A stretch of DNA of 64,000 nucleotides. Source: Acanthaster planci (Eukaryota; Echinodermata; Asteroidea; Valvatida; Acanthasteridae). Location of the stretch: the NCBI RefSeq assembly GCF_001949145.1, contig NW_019091385.1, forward strand, positions 175,152 to 239,151, in the 5' to 3' direction. The notes beneath the pieces are model-generated. The model was not told the DNA's origin. It made no database searches and saw only the letters and a program-made list of their open reading frames with translations. The translations under genes were made by a program, and so were the position numbers. This document shows, piece by piece, positions 49,101 through 60,031 of this stretch; position 1 is the first letter of the stretch, and every line of letters begins with the position of its first letter.

Positions 49101-50749
49101 ATTACGGCCGAAGAACTGAACACAACAGTTGTGATAATGATAGGTGTGGAGTTAGGATTATTACGTTGGTGATCAAAATAAAATTTATATCACAGATCAT
49201 GAATATTCAGGTTTTTTGAGCAGGGAGTGGATAACACAGACAGGAATAAGCCGTTTGCGATTTAATTTTGAATAAAATCTGGTACACTGAGTTACGAGAT
49301 TGCACATAAACAAGACGCTGTTGCTGTACCTCGTGATTCGGGGCAAGCTTTTGCATAGTGACCACCATCTCTGGAATAGACTGGTTCCTTTGTGCCCTAA
49401 GCTTCTTATCCATTGATAAGTGTTTTGTTGCAAGGCGTTTCTTATGCAACTAAGGAAAAGCTTGCCCCGAATCGCAAGGTATAGCAACAGTGTGTTTTTA
49501 GTTTAGAGAATTCAAATTATGTCCACGTGAATTTAAAGAACTGAAGAGTACCAGATTCTATGCAAATTTTACTCGCAAAAGGCTTACTGTGATACAGATT
49601 TTGGCATACGTACACAGCGAAGCAGCGAACCAGATCGGTTCCTGAGAGTTCTCAACTGTCGACTGTTGGTCAGGGTAGGAGCAGATAATTTGGGATCCTG
49701 CCACAGTGCTATCGCTTAGTGCTCCAGGATTTACAACTTGCTGGCTGAGGTAGTCGTCAGAGTGATAAAACATATTGGTGAGGCTTCGAAGTCGAGCAGC
49801 AATAACAGTACCTCGAGCATCAAAACCCTGGGAACGAGGGCAAATGATTAAATAAAGTTTAGTTTAACATCGGTGTAGTGGAGTTGAACACACTAATGTT
49901 AAGTATGCTAAATCATTTGCGATTCTGCAGCAATAGGGATTGATCCAGATATGCTTCGAATGTGGTTGGGATGACTTTCAACTCTTCACAATGCTGTTTC
50001 AAAACGGCACAATAATTTTCTCGAGGAAAAGTCTGCTTTGGTTTACTTTCGTATGGTCTAATTAGGTTTCATTTTCGAATTCAAATTAAGGTTGATTTTT
50101 AGTTGTCAAAGGTTTGGTGTCCAGACGTACCTTGACTGGATCGGAGAAGTCTGGTAGTGGATAGAGGGTGAACGCAATTGTCCCGTAGGCTGCCATCATA
50201 GAGAAGACAATGATGCATATCACGTACCAGTACTTGGTAAGAATTGTGGCATACCTAAGTGGGAAGAATATTAACCAATAAATACATTAGTAAAGTGTAA
50301 AAGAGATTATGGGATGATTTTTGGAAACGTTTTCACGATTATATTCATAATTCACATGTAGGCCTAGGTATGAAAATGTATGTTCTGAACGGTAAACGAA
50401 TGACAGATCTATCTAGCTAGGCGGCACTTTGAAAAAGCTCGAAACAAAGTCTAAAGGTCTTTAGTCTTTTCAGATAAAAGTTGAAATTTCTCTCATCGTG
50501 ACGTGCCAGTTCCACCATACAGTAAGAACTTTTTGTACGGTTCAATCACTCACTGTGCACGTTCACTGACTTGACCGGAATTTCGCAAAAGAAAAATGTG
50601 GACTTCACGCTCTTCAGTGTTTAAAGTATGATCAGGCAACAGGCAGTACACTGCAATCACACTTACGTAGTGCTCACTCCCAATTTCGCTTCCTGAGATT
50701 GATGGAAATGCTCGGCACGATGCTTACTTTTCTCTGCCGTGGCCGACAT
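46114..50749 (-). CDS. DISP1-like: Dispatched-like RND/sterol-sensing-domain transporter B
   Basis: Coding exons 50667-50749, 50131-50254, 49614-49827 and 46114-49013 join to 1106 residues. Number, order and phase of introns are identical to gene A: phase 2 after exon 1, 0 after exon 2, 1 after exon 3. Exon 2 has exactly the same length (124 bases). The proteins align throughout the membrane core, with GIGADDAFVFIDLWK near 411 and GLSVDFTIHYG in the second half, and long identical stretches such as CLCHDAGRCSSTWSLGNYV. The N-terminus (MSATAEKSKHRAEHF) and the roughly 150-residue tail differ completely from gene A. The expected role is export or handling of lipid-modified ligands at the plasma membrane, inferred from the family. 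The pair clearly arose by tandem duplication. Intron 3 carries a foldback element 24 bases from the exon 3 donor. Exact orthology is unresolved. Confidence 0.9.
49318..49490. repeat. Foldback element in gene B intron 3
   Basis: Arms of 35 bases (49318-49352 and 49456-49490) are reverse complements with three mismatches, all transitions. The core reads AAAAGCTTGCCCCGAATC. The right arm and the following 100 bases (to about 49595) also match 31971-32100 in the intergenic duplication, so this belongs to a family with at least two copies here. Confidence 0.75.
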
Positions 50750-53278
50750 GTTCGAGAATTCTGCTGGACTTAAAACGGACGTCAAGTCCTCCACCAAGTG
50801 GTATGAGGCCACTTCCTGAGCTGCCTTAGGTGTATACAAGTCATGTACGACCCAGTGACGTCTCCACGATGGGTACCTACGTGTGTGTGCATACGCCAGG
50901 CATTTATGCCAGAGGTGGGGCCGCTAACAAAAGTTTCTTGACCGCCTAATCCTCTGCTGTTGCCTCGTGACAGCATCTCAAAGACGGCCATGTTTACTTA
51001 AGCATATAACATGCACAAACGGCGTATGCTCCCACTAATACCATATACGCAAGGACATAGCCAACGGAGAGAAGCATCGTCAGCGCCTCTAAGCCGGGAA
51101 GCCTAAAGTTCGGTGAACCTACCACAGGAGAGGTTAAAAAACACCCCCCCCGCTTCGCCCAGCCCCGCCTTTGGGCTTAGCATACACTATACAATTAAGA
51201 CCCATGAATCGTCAACTTTCGTTTGAATATTACTCTAAGTACGTACAATCACAGGATATAGAAGGTTTTTTTTAGTTCTTGGTTTTTGTTTGTTCTTGCG
51301 CTTGCCTGAATAATTTTTCTTGAATAGGATATTGGCCAATTAAGCAAGGCTCAGAGAGTAACCATGTTGTGTGGATTGAGGGCGTATGTCAACATTTCAT
51401 GAATCATCTTCGTCGGCATCATAGGTGTCGTCCATATTTGTGCATTTCAATGACGGGTTTGAGTGTATGATGCACGATAAAGGAACCACATTACAGACGG
51501 TGTCCGAAAGCTATGGCTGCGGCTAGAGGCCGGTAGAAGCCACTGCATAGCGGCTACAGCCATACCCATATGATGTGTCTCTCGGCCACAGCCAATTGAG
51601 CCGGACATAGCTCGTCTAATCTTTTTTTCCTGTGTCATTGCATTACGTCATGAGGTATCCCTGTACATCGTATCTATGTAATTTGGAATCCACAGCAAAA
51701 GTTTCTTCAACCCTTTAAGTTTCTTGATGTCGGCAAAGATTGAGGAAAGCAAATATGTGTCCTGCCTTGAGCGCGTCAATTAAGAGGATTTGAAAAGGCT
51801 TAATATAGCGGCCATTCTTTGCTCATGCAAAAGCGATTACCCGTGACAAACGTTCGCGTAATCATTCCTCCTTGGTTGAATTATTTAATGCACCGCCCAA
51901 AAATTTAAATTTATTAAGTCATCGGCCATTCTATCGGGTTTGTAGCGGTCCATCTTTCTTCCTTTTTTGGACCATAATCTTCTGTGGAGTTTCTCCATAT
52001 AGGGCCTACCGTACAAACTGGAAACATAACATCCTGATCCCCATGTCTAAACAAGTGTGACATCATAATAACGTCATAATGTCGTCACCAGGTGAAAAAA
52101 AATACACATCTGCTCGTATCGAAACCAAGCACAATTGTTTCCAGAGACAGATTACAGATAAACTTGTAGTAAGGCTCATGTTAAGATCAGGTGTTCTCAC
52201 GTGCGTGACCTTAAAGGTGCACTCTTCAATTAAAGGGCGGTCTCTGCAGATCAGACAGAAAACTCCAGGCCTCAGAAGTATTACACTAGCCCGATGCTGC
52301 CATACCCGGCGCAAATGGCTAAACATAACTCTATCTGTCATCACAGGTACCCATTTACTCCTGGAGAGAGGCACGTAGGGGTAGAGTGACTTGACAATAT
52401 CACTCATGCTGCCACCAGCTGGATTCGAACCCCCCGACCCTATGGTCCGAACTACCAGTACAAACCTCAAGGCCACATCCCCCTAATTGGGGTCAGTAGA
52501 CTGAAATCGGCCGATCACCGCGTTTGGCACAGGAACGAACGTGAACATCTAGTGCGAATTAGCTCAGACCAATACTCAGACGAAAGAAGGGAGAAAAGCA
52601 GTTGAGCTTTTTCATCGCAAATGATTTACTTCGCTTATATTTCCCCCCGAGTCTTTATGGGGCGCCCTCTACAGGAACTATCCTCAATACGAAACTTTTT
52701 TTTAAAAGGTTCAACCCTTTTATTTCATTTCAATAACGAAGTCACTGTTAAAACAATCAAGATCTCAATAGTAACAAACTAACTGTATCATGTAAACCGC
52801 GGGTTTCTTAGCCAAACGGACTGGCTTCAAACTGAACTAAACTTGGTTTTTGCTATTAAGCTACAGGCTGTCCTTGCCAACATATGTTTAACAAAAAGCT
52901 AATGCAGAATTCTGCAATAAACGTCTGATTTGTGCTTTAAATCTTGTCAGTTCGCTGCTAAGGTTTAGTAAACCGTATTTCTCAAATTTTCTTAAGTTTG
53001 TTGTATTTTTGACATTTCTTTGACTTTAAGCAGTAGAATTTGTAATTTAGTAAGAGTGCTAGAAAACACAAGGAACAAAAGACCACTACGCAGCCGCCTG
53101 GAAAGGTCGAGACAGTGCTGAATTTTGTTGGTAACACCACACTCCAACAAACTTTTTTAGCTCCTAAATTTCTCGGCATATTAAAAACCAGAAATAGGCC
53201 TAGTAATATTTTGCACACACTGAACATCACACAAAATGGTCACGGTCAAATGAGATACAAGTATTCCTAACCTGAAAA
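50750..53278. other. Intergenic region between gene B and TMEM97
   Basis: About 2.5 kb with no gene recognised. It contains a GCGGCTA-rich inverted motif around 51500-51600 and a tRNA-derived SINE near 52190-52485. Confidence 0.55.
52190..52485 (-). mobile_element. tRNA-derived SINE
   Basis: On the minus strand a pol III promoter-like pair is visible: A-box-like TGGCCTTGAGG at 52475-52465 and a perfect B box GGTTCGAATCC at 52431-52421, 34 bases apart, as in tRNA heads. The body that follows includes GGAGTAAATGGGTACCTGTG, a phrase common in tRNA-SINEs. There is no cloverleaf that would make a functional tRNA. Boundaries are approximate. Confidence 0.65.
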
Positions 53279-53284
53279 TTTATT
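53279..53284 (-). other. Candidate poly(A) signal for TMEM97
   Basis: AATAAA on the minus strand about 315 bases downstream of the TMEM97 stop codon. Confidence 0.5.
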
Positions 53285-53357
53285 GTATTCAAATCACTGG
53301 TGTACCTTTCACCAGACAGTTTTGATTGGAAGACAACCCGGCAGTGAAAATGTCTTT

Positions 53358-53425
53358 CACACAACCCCCTGGAGAAACACGACTTGAATAAAGGCTATAA
53401 TCGTGGCTCTGGAGGAATTTCAAGG
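53358..53425 (+). repeat. Dispersed repeat, copy 2 (matches 25725-25790)
   Basis: Second copy of the repeat containing CTTGAATAAAGGCTATAATC, same orientation as the copy near 25.7 kb. It lies between the TMEM97 coding end and the intergenic space on its 3' side. Confidence 0.5.
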
Positions 53426-53597
53426 GGCAGTGAAGTCCAACATTTCAAAGGGGGAGGTTTCCATGATACGTGAAGACTAGTCTCCTCTCAAGACTGGTGA
53501 TAAAAACCATATTCCAGAAGGAAAGTATGTGGTGTATCCCCGGACAGTTGTGTATAATAATAAAATGGAAAAACATGCCCGCCCAGTACAGGTCTGA

Positions 53598-55452
53598 TTA
53601 ACGGCTTTTCTGCTTCCGGGTTCGAGGCGCAGCAGTGTTGGTGGCAGGCTTGTTTGCAGCTGGCTTGTAATCGCTACTGAACAGCATCAATAAAAGAATC
53701 AGCACGGGGAGAAGGAGGTAAGGGACGTAAATGGCCGACAGCTTGAGCCGCTCTTCCAAGGTGGACGGGGCCGGGTAGGGCGATTTGGAGAAATCCTGGA
53801 AGAGGATGTGAGCCAGGATAGCTTGTAAGGTGGTAGCGGTGTGGACCGAATAAATGATTGCTGGAATTCGAATCCACTTGCAGCTGCCTGAGGGAAAAAA
53901 ACAACAAATTGAAATAAACAAGCTGGTTTACGAAAATTGACATAAAAAATTACAACACAAAGTAGCACATTTGTATCTAGAATTTATGTAGAAAACAAAA
54001 AGGCTTTTAATCTTTTCCAAATATCTCCTGTCACAGATCCCCCCGAACCAAGAAATATCAATAAATAGTTTTAAAAATTTAAAAAACGAAATAACAGTTA
54101 CATGTGCGAAAATCTAACAGGCCAGAGCCCCCCAAAAAAACTTATGGATCCACCCCTGGATTTCAATCACTAAAACAGCATGAATGTGGAAAAAACACCC
54201 ACCTTTGTAAAAGGCATAGGTAGCAACAAAGAAAAATGGAAACTGCAGCAGACATTCCCCGTAGACAAATGACATGAACCACGGGTAGGCAGACGGATCG
54301 GCCATCATTTCATCCTTCATGTACACGGAATAATCTTTCATGACATCTACAAACTGCCCAAAATATGGATAGTAAAGGATTCATACACGGCATTATCCAT
54401 AAAATATCAAATTTGGTGGCTGGAAAAAGAGGTGTCAGTCAGGGTTGTAGCCGCAGTGGGCGGCGCCGGGCGGCATCACCCGGTACTGCAAATTTCCGCC
54501 CGGCACTCAGGGTTGAAATTGGCTGTGCCACCCAGCATGGATTTTCCAAAAAATAAACTGAAATATTACTGAAAATTTAAATGTACCAATTGGATCGTAT
54601 TTCAAGCATCAGAAAGCATTAAGAACTGCACTCACTATGCTTTGTAATCCAAAAATTTACCCGGCACTAAAAATGGTCCTAGCTAGAACACTGGTGTCAG
54701 TGCACTGACAGACCGAAGGGTAGCCATGCAGCACCTATTCCCCCCCCCCCCCCCNNNNNNNNNNNNNNNNNNNNNNNNNNNNNNNNNNNNNNNNNNNNNN
54801 NNNNNNNNNNNNNNNNNNNNNCCCCCCCGATTTTTCATACATCCCCAAAATCCAAATGTTTCCACACACACACAAAATAAAAAAATGTAAAAAAAATTGC
54901 CTCCCATATCTTTTTGCCAAAGCCTCAGGTCCACTGACAGTGAAGATAGTATATTAGATAATGCACTTATAATATCAACAGCGGCTGGGAAAAATGTTGC
55001 ATCTTGACTCCACTTTTCTCATCATAAATCATCTCAATAAAAGTCATTATATAAGTGCTGGAAAGACACAAATTCTGGATTGAGAAACATTTACCAATGT
55101 TGATGGGAAATACTTTGAAAATTCTCTTCACTCCCCATAGACTTTGTACACAACTGCTGAAGTGGAGTCAGGATGCAACATTTTTTCCAACGGCTGCAAT
55201 TATTTTCTTTCGGCGAATGCATTGGAATGTAAAGCCTAGGTCACGAGCACTTTCGACAATAGGATTTGTGTACAGGTCAGATGACGCTAGTCGTCGATTT
55301 AACCATGGATTTAACCGAGGCCAACTTACCATTTTCGGGTACAGCCATTGAGGCATGATTGCCTGCGAGTCGAAGAAGACGGTGATGAAGATGTGACTGG
55401 CAAAATACACCACAATCACCCATTCTAAAACTCGAGTTAATCCTTTGGCCAT
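53598..55452 (-). CDS. TMEM97: TMEM97 / sigma-2 receptor, complete
   Basis: Coding exons 55330-55452, 54203-54353 and 53598-53887 join in phase to 187 residues (human 176). It is a four-helix EXPERA-domain protein of the ER and endolysosomal membranes, known as the sigma-2 receptor and as an NPC1-interacting regulator of cholesterol trafficking. Conserved features: SHIFITVFFDSQ with Asp28 at the position of human Asp29, and YGECLLQFPFFF with Glu74 at the position of human Glu73, the two acids lining the ligand pocket. MADPSAYPWF and CKWIRIPAIIYSVHTATT also match. The tail ends RTRKQKSR, a basic dilysine-like ER signal. It is arranged head-to-head with SHPK about 740 bases away. Intron 1 contains the only assembly gap in the window. 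Confidence 0.96.
54741..54828. other. Assembly gap inside a poly-C tract
   Basis: A run of 67 N (54755-54821) is flanked by 14 C on the left and 7 C on the right, within TMEM97 intron 1. The gap is probably a homopolymer or G-quadruplex tract that could not be sequenced through. Its true length is unknown. Confidence 0.9.
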
Positions 55453-56194
55453 GACGCGGTCACTTGTCTGTACTGCAGTCTTGGTGTATTCAATTCAATG
55501 CACTGTGCAATCGTCAATGGCGGCCACTCTCTGCAGTTCGGCTATGCCAAAAATGCTTTGTAATTGGCACTTAATCTCGGCACGCGATATACGCCCTGGA
55601 TCTGTTCATTTCCACGCACAAACAAGCCAGGTAGCTGGGTTAACTGCTGGTACCTGCAAAATCGGTGGACTTTGCTTTGAATTCGCATGAGCTGAGCGAA
55701 CTCTGACCCGTTTTTAATCTTGCCGCGGCATTGTGATCTTGCCCATCTTCAAATCGATTCCGATTTCGAATAAGCTTTGATTATGGGTCGGCTCATCAAG
55801 TTTTTCAAATCGTGGTTTTTAACAAAAATCATATGACGCCTTGTTGCTTTTTAGCGTGGTTTACCATTGGTATGGTTTCGTTTTGAAGCCAAATACTTGA
55901 CTTCTGAAACTTTTAAGTCATAAAGGTAAAATCAAGATCAGAATAGTTGACTTTCGCAATGGAGAAAGATAACTACCATGTCACAGAGACAAGCCCCACT
56001 TTGCAAAATACTATCCATACCTCGTGGGATTTCTGAAATGGTACGTTCTGGTTTGTAATCTGGCCACAGACTCTAATTGGGTATAATGCGGACAGTGATC
56101 AGCTGTGGTTAACGGCTTGACATTCGTGGCTTTGTAAACAGTTTCTTCCGTTTTTCTTAGCTGTCTTGAATGTCTCTCCATCTGCTGAATCGTA
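55453..56194. promoter_or_regulatory. Shared upstream region of TMEM97 (-) and SHPK (+)
   Basis: 742 bases separate the two divergent start codons. I see no TATA box. A bidirectional promoter is possible from the geometry, but nothing in the sequence shows it directly. Confidence 0.35.
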
Positions 56195-58610
56195 ATGGAG
56201 ACCGATTCCAAGTTTGTGCTAGGAATTGATTTAGGAACATCTTCCGTGAAAGTCTGTGTGTACGATCCCGAAACCGAGCACACCGTCCAGAGCGCAGTGA
56301 GCGAAACGAACGCGAAGATCACGCGGGAGCTGCAGCCTCCGGGCGCGGCGGAGCAAGACGTGACGAAGATTTTAGAAGCTTGCGAGGCTTGCCTGAGGAG
56401 ACTGGATGCAGATCATCTCAAGCAGGTACAGTGCATTGGAATCGCCGGTCAGATGCACGGATGCGTCTGCTGGTCTGGGCATGATGGGACAGAACTTAAT
56501 CCAGGCCTTAATCAACTCGATTGGTTCGACCAGTCGATCCTCACCAGCCAGCTCGTCACCTGGCAAGACGGTCGATGCACGCCTGAATTCATCGCTACCC
56601 TACCCAAGCCAGACTCACACCTTAGGCTTGCTACTGGCCATGGTTGTGCCACCCTATTCTGGTTGCAGCAGAACTCGCCTCAGATTGTGGAGAGATTTGA
56701 GCATGCTGGAACAGTGATGGATCTGCTGGTTGCCATGTTGTGCAACCTTACTGCCACCGTCATGTCTGTCCAAAATGCAGCCAGTTGGGGTTATTTCAAT
56801 GTCACAGAAAAACAATGGAATCAGGAAATGTAAGAATTCTTATTTCAAGCTTACCAATATGAGAAAAATCACAATTTTTTGCTTTTACAAAAAAATGCTT
56901 TTGTAAACAATCTTTCAATTTAATTTGACCTATTAACAAAATTGTAATGACTAATGCAGCAATAGTTTCAACAAGCTCGTCATTATCCATTTATCCCTTT
57001 CCAACCACCTTCAACCCCCTTGATAAAAAAAAAGTAATTGCCGTATAAAACAAATTGTGGTGTCTATATTTCCATTGTGTTAGCTTGCACTGAATTGTCT
57101 CCCTGTCTTATACAGTTGTAGAATTCTTTATTTCTTGGTTTCTCAGACTGTCATCAGCTGGTTTCCCTGTCCATCTGTTGCCTAAGGTCGTTGACCCTGG
57201 ATCCATTGTGGGCAAGTTGTGTTCGTCTTGGTGTGGCATCCCAGCTGGCTGTGAGGTTGGAGTTGCTATGGGGGATCTACCATGCTCTGTTCTACCATCA
57301 CTTGAATGGCAAACTGATGCAGGTACCACCCACACTGCCACTAGCCCCTCCCCTCTCTTTCCTCTTCCCTCCAGGCCCTCAAACCAAAGCATGAGCAACC
57401 CCCCTACTAGCCCCACCCCCTCTTGCTCCTTCATTCCTAACTTACCAAAGCACTGAAGAACAAGCCCTCCCTACTAGCACTGGCCCCTCCCCTTTCAGGC
57501 TCCTCTCCCAACCCTCCCACCAAAGCACAAGAAGCCCCGCCCTACTACTGACCCCTCCCTCTCTGCGGCCTCTAAACTCCAAGCCCTCTCGCGGAAATAC
57601 AAAACACCCTGTTCAAATTTCCAAATTCCAACTTGATTTCAAGGGGGATTCTGAAGGAATCTTAAAATACGAACCATTTTGATGTTCATTGACCCAACTG
57701 CTTAATTTGTTCTCAAACAAAATGATTCTGAAAATAATGAAATGTTTTCAACTAAAATTTGCATACCCCCCAACTTTTAGTTACAAAAATAGCGAGCTTG
57801 CACCATTTTACCCTGCAACATCGTCACCAGAACCAACCACCCACTTTACTTCTACTTCTGTCACACCGCTTCCTCAGTCATTGGATAGTCCAACTTTTAC
57901 CCAATATAAGAACAGTTCTGAGGTTTATGTAGTATGTACCAGTGAGAGGTACAGTACGTGAGTGATAGGCACTGCCACTTATATCTTTTCCTCTAGTTGT
58001 GAACATCAGTACGTCAGCGCAGCTTGTCACCAGCACGCCGCCTGCCTTCAACCCACCGAAATCCACTCCTAGCTCGACGGTCGAATATTTCCCCTACTTC
58101 AGAGGTCAGTATCTTGCTGTAGCTGCGGCGCTGACCGGCGGTAACGTCTTGGAACATTTCGTCTCGACAATGCAGGAGTGGGCAAGAGAGCTTGGCTTAC
58201 AGATTTCAAAGGATGAGGCTTATGAAAAGATGATTGAGAAAGGGCTAGGAGTGGAAGAGACTGATCTTTGGATCGTCCCAACTTTATTCGGGGAGAGACA
58301 CATTCCATCTCAGAGGGCTAGCATTCTGAATCTGACAATGGCAAACGCGAGCCTTGGAGATACAACACGCGCTCTGTGTCAGGGGGTTATCCAAAATCTC
58401 CACGATATGATGTCCAAGAAAGATCTCTTCGACCGAGGCATTAAGAGGATCATCGGATGCGGGAGCGCGCTGCTGCGAAACAAAGTCTTGATGCAGGAAC
58501 TGGAGAGGGCATTCCAACTACCGGTAGACTACAAGAAAGGGGGTGACGCGGCAGAAGGTGCGGCTGTGGCTATGGCCATGTTAGTAAAGCAACAGACAGA
58601 AAAGCCATAA
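56195..58610 (+). CDS. SHPK: Sedoheptulokinase, complete
   Basis: Coding exons 56195-56829, 57147-57322 and 57997-58610 join in phase to 474 residues (human SHPK 478). It is an FGGY-family carbohydrate kinase that phosphorylates sedoheptulose to sedoheptulose 7-phosphate, feeding the pentose phosphate pathway. Landmarks: N-terminal phosphate loop GIDLGTSSVKVCVYD from residue 10; GIAGQMHGCVCW; LDWFDQS and TWQDGR for sugar binding; ATGHGCATLFW; NISTSAQLVTS at the start of exon 3; PTLFGERH near 365; and the C-terminal adenosine-site loop GCGSALLRNK near 424. Exon 1 ends GAAAT before GTAAGA, so reading through would hit a stop at once. Intron 2 is C-rich with a tandem repeat. It is head-to-head with TMEM97 and tail-to-tail with RWDD4. 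The start is the first Met and matches the family N-terminus. Confidence 0.96.
57330..57600 (+). repeat. C-rich tandem repeat in SHPK intron 2
   Basis: Three imperfect units of about 60-75 bases, each with ACCAAAGCA (near 57383, 57443 and 57520) followed by CCCTACTA and CCCCTCCCCT-type blocks. It begins almost at the exon 2 donor. The minus strand is G-rich and could form quadruplexes. Confidence 0.65.
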
Positions 58611-58868
58611 CTTGGGACTTACAGAAAATTCACAATGTGGCTGTAGGCTGCAATGAACTCCATCTTACAATGATTATTGAAGATGAGTTGCCGAGGAAGG
58701 TGAACAAAATTAAAGATGAGCACAAGAAAAATTACACTTCTCGACATCAGCACATGTAGGCATTCACAATACAAACAAGGTTTGAACACCTAGAAGAAAA
58801 TCTCCACAGTTGACATATTTTGTGTTTCATAGACGGATATATTTAATGTACACATTTTCCTTCCTCAA

Positions 58869-58874
58869 AATAAA
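58869..58874 (+). other. Candidate poly(A) signal for SHPK
   Basis: AATAAA about 260 bases after the SHPK stop codon. A second AATAAA-like hexamer lies near 58926. Confidence 0.55.
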
Positions 58875-58929
58875 TACACTTGATGATGAACCTCAAAAAA
58901 ATGCTTTTTCTTTCTGAGTTGAAAAAATA

Positions 58930-60031
58930 AAGAAATTTTAATTGAGACCTGGGCGACTTGTGTCCAAGAGACAGAGAAGAAACTTGATCTATGTAGTTTT
59001 CAATCTAAAATGTGAGAGTCCAATCTTTCCTGGAACAAAATGTTTGATTTTTTTCAAAATCCAGATTCAATTTTGGAAATTGCAAATTGAACTAAGTTCA
59101 TTTTTAACAATAGTGTTTAAAGTCTCATTTAATACCAATTTGGAATTGATCGCAGACTTCACAGGAAGCTTAGTCTGGCGAGCTGCTGATAGCCCCAGAC
59201 AGTCTCACTGATTGTATTTCCACGGCATTTTTTCAAGATCAAAGACGATACTGTACTGGGTAATAATGCAGCTCCGATCCAGTGACTTTGTAAATGATGA
59301 GGAAGTCTAGCCGCCCTCCCATCCCAAACCCCTCCCCCTAAAAAAAAAAAAAACAAAGGAGTCCTCCGGCACCAAATCTCAGTGATTCCAGCTTTTGCTC
59401 GCTGTGGTCAGCTGTTCGTGCTCTGCTGTTTGCCCTGTCCGGTTTTGCTGAGCTGTTACAGAGGCACAGAGGAAAATATGAAAAGGACCAGGAACAACTT
59501 AGGTTGCCCCTCCCCATCCCAAAACTGCAGACTAGGTTCATACTTGGTGCGGGGGTGAATGTGAGATTGTGACATCAGATCAAATGTTCATGCTGTGAAA
59601 TTTGCAAAAGATGAACATAGTAACATGAAGAACTGAAGGCAAGACAATAAAGCACTCAGCTATACCAGTCAGTCCATGGCGTCATACCTGACGAGACCGT
59701 TGACTGGCCACAGAGCACTATCTCGGCGCAATATCTTTTTGAAAAATCACTTGGCGTTCTAAATGCAACAGGTCATTGCATCATGCGATTTGTCCACTCT
59801 CGGAAACGACGGCGTAGGAAACCATTGTGCTTGATTGTTTTATCACTGTGACCATACTCCACAGAGGAAAACTGGGTGTCTCATTTTAACAGTTAAATTT
59901 CATGTTTTCTGCTCATCACAGAAATATCTGTATTCTTAAAGTATGCACTTGAGCCAGAAATTCCTTATTAAATAGTAAAATATTCTAATGTATGCAGAAA
60001 AAGCGTCTTTAGTTATTGAAAATATTCTGCA
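58930..60031. other. Intergenic region between the 3' ends of SHPK and RWDD4
   Basis: About 1.1 kb with no gene seen. It contains an A14 run near 59340 next to CCCCTCCCC sequence. This is the space between two convergent genes. Confidence 0.55.

Noticed and set aside
39502-50749. Calling the tandem transporters Patched or PTCHD3
   Set aside because: The GADDAF motif, the CFGVFAGTAIL pattern and the GLSVDFTIHYG context fit Dispatched better than Patched/PTCHD.
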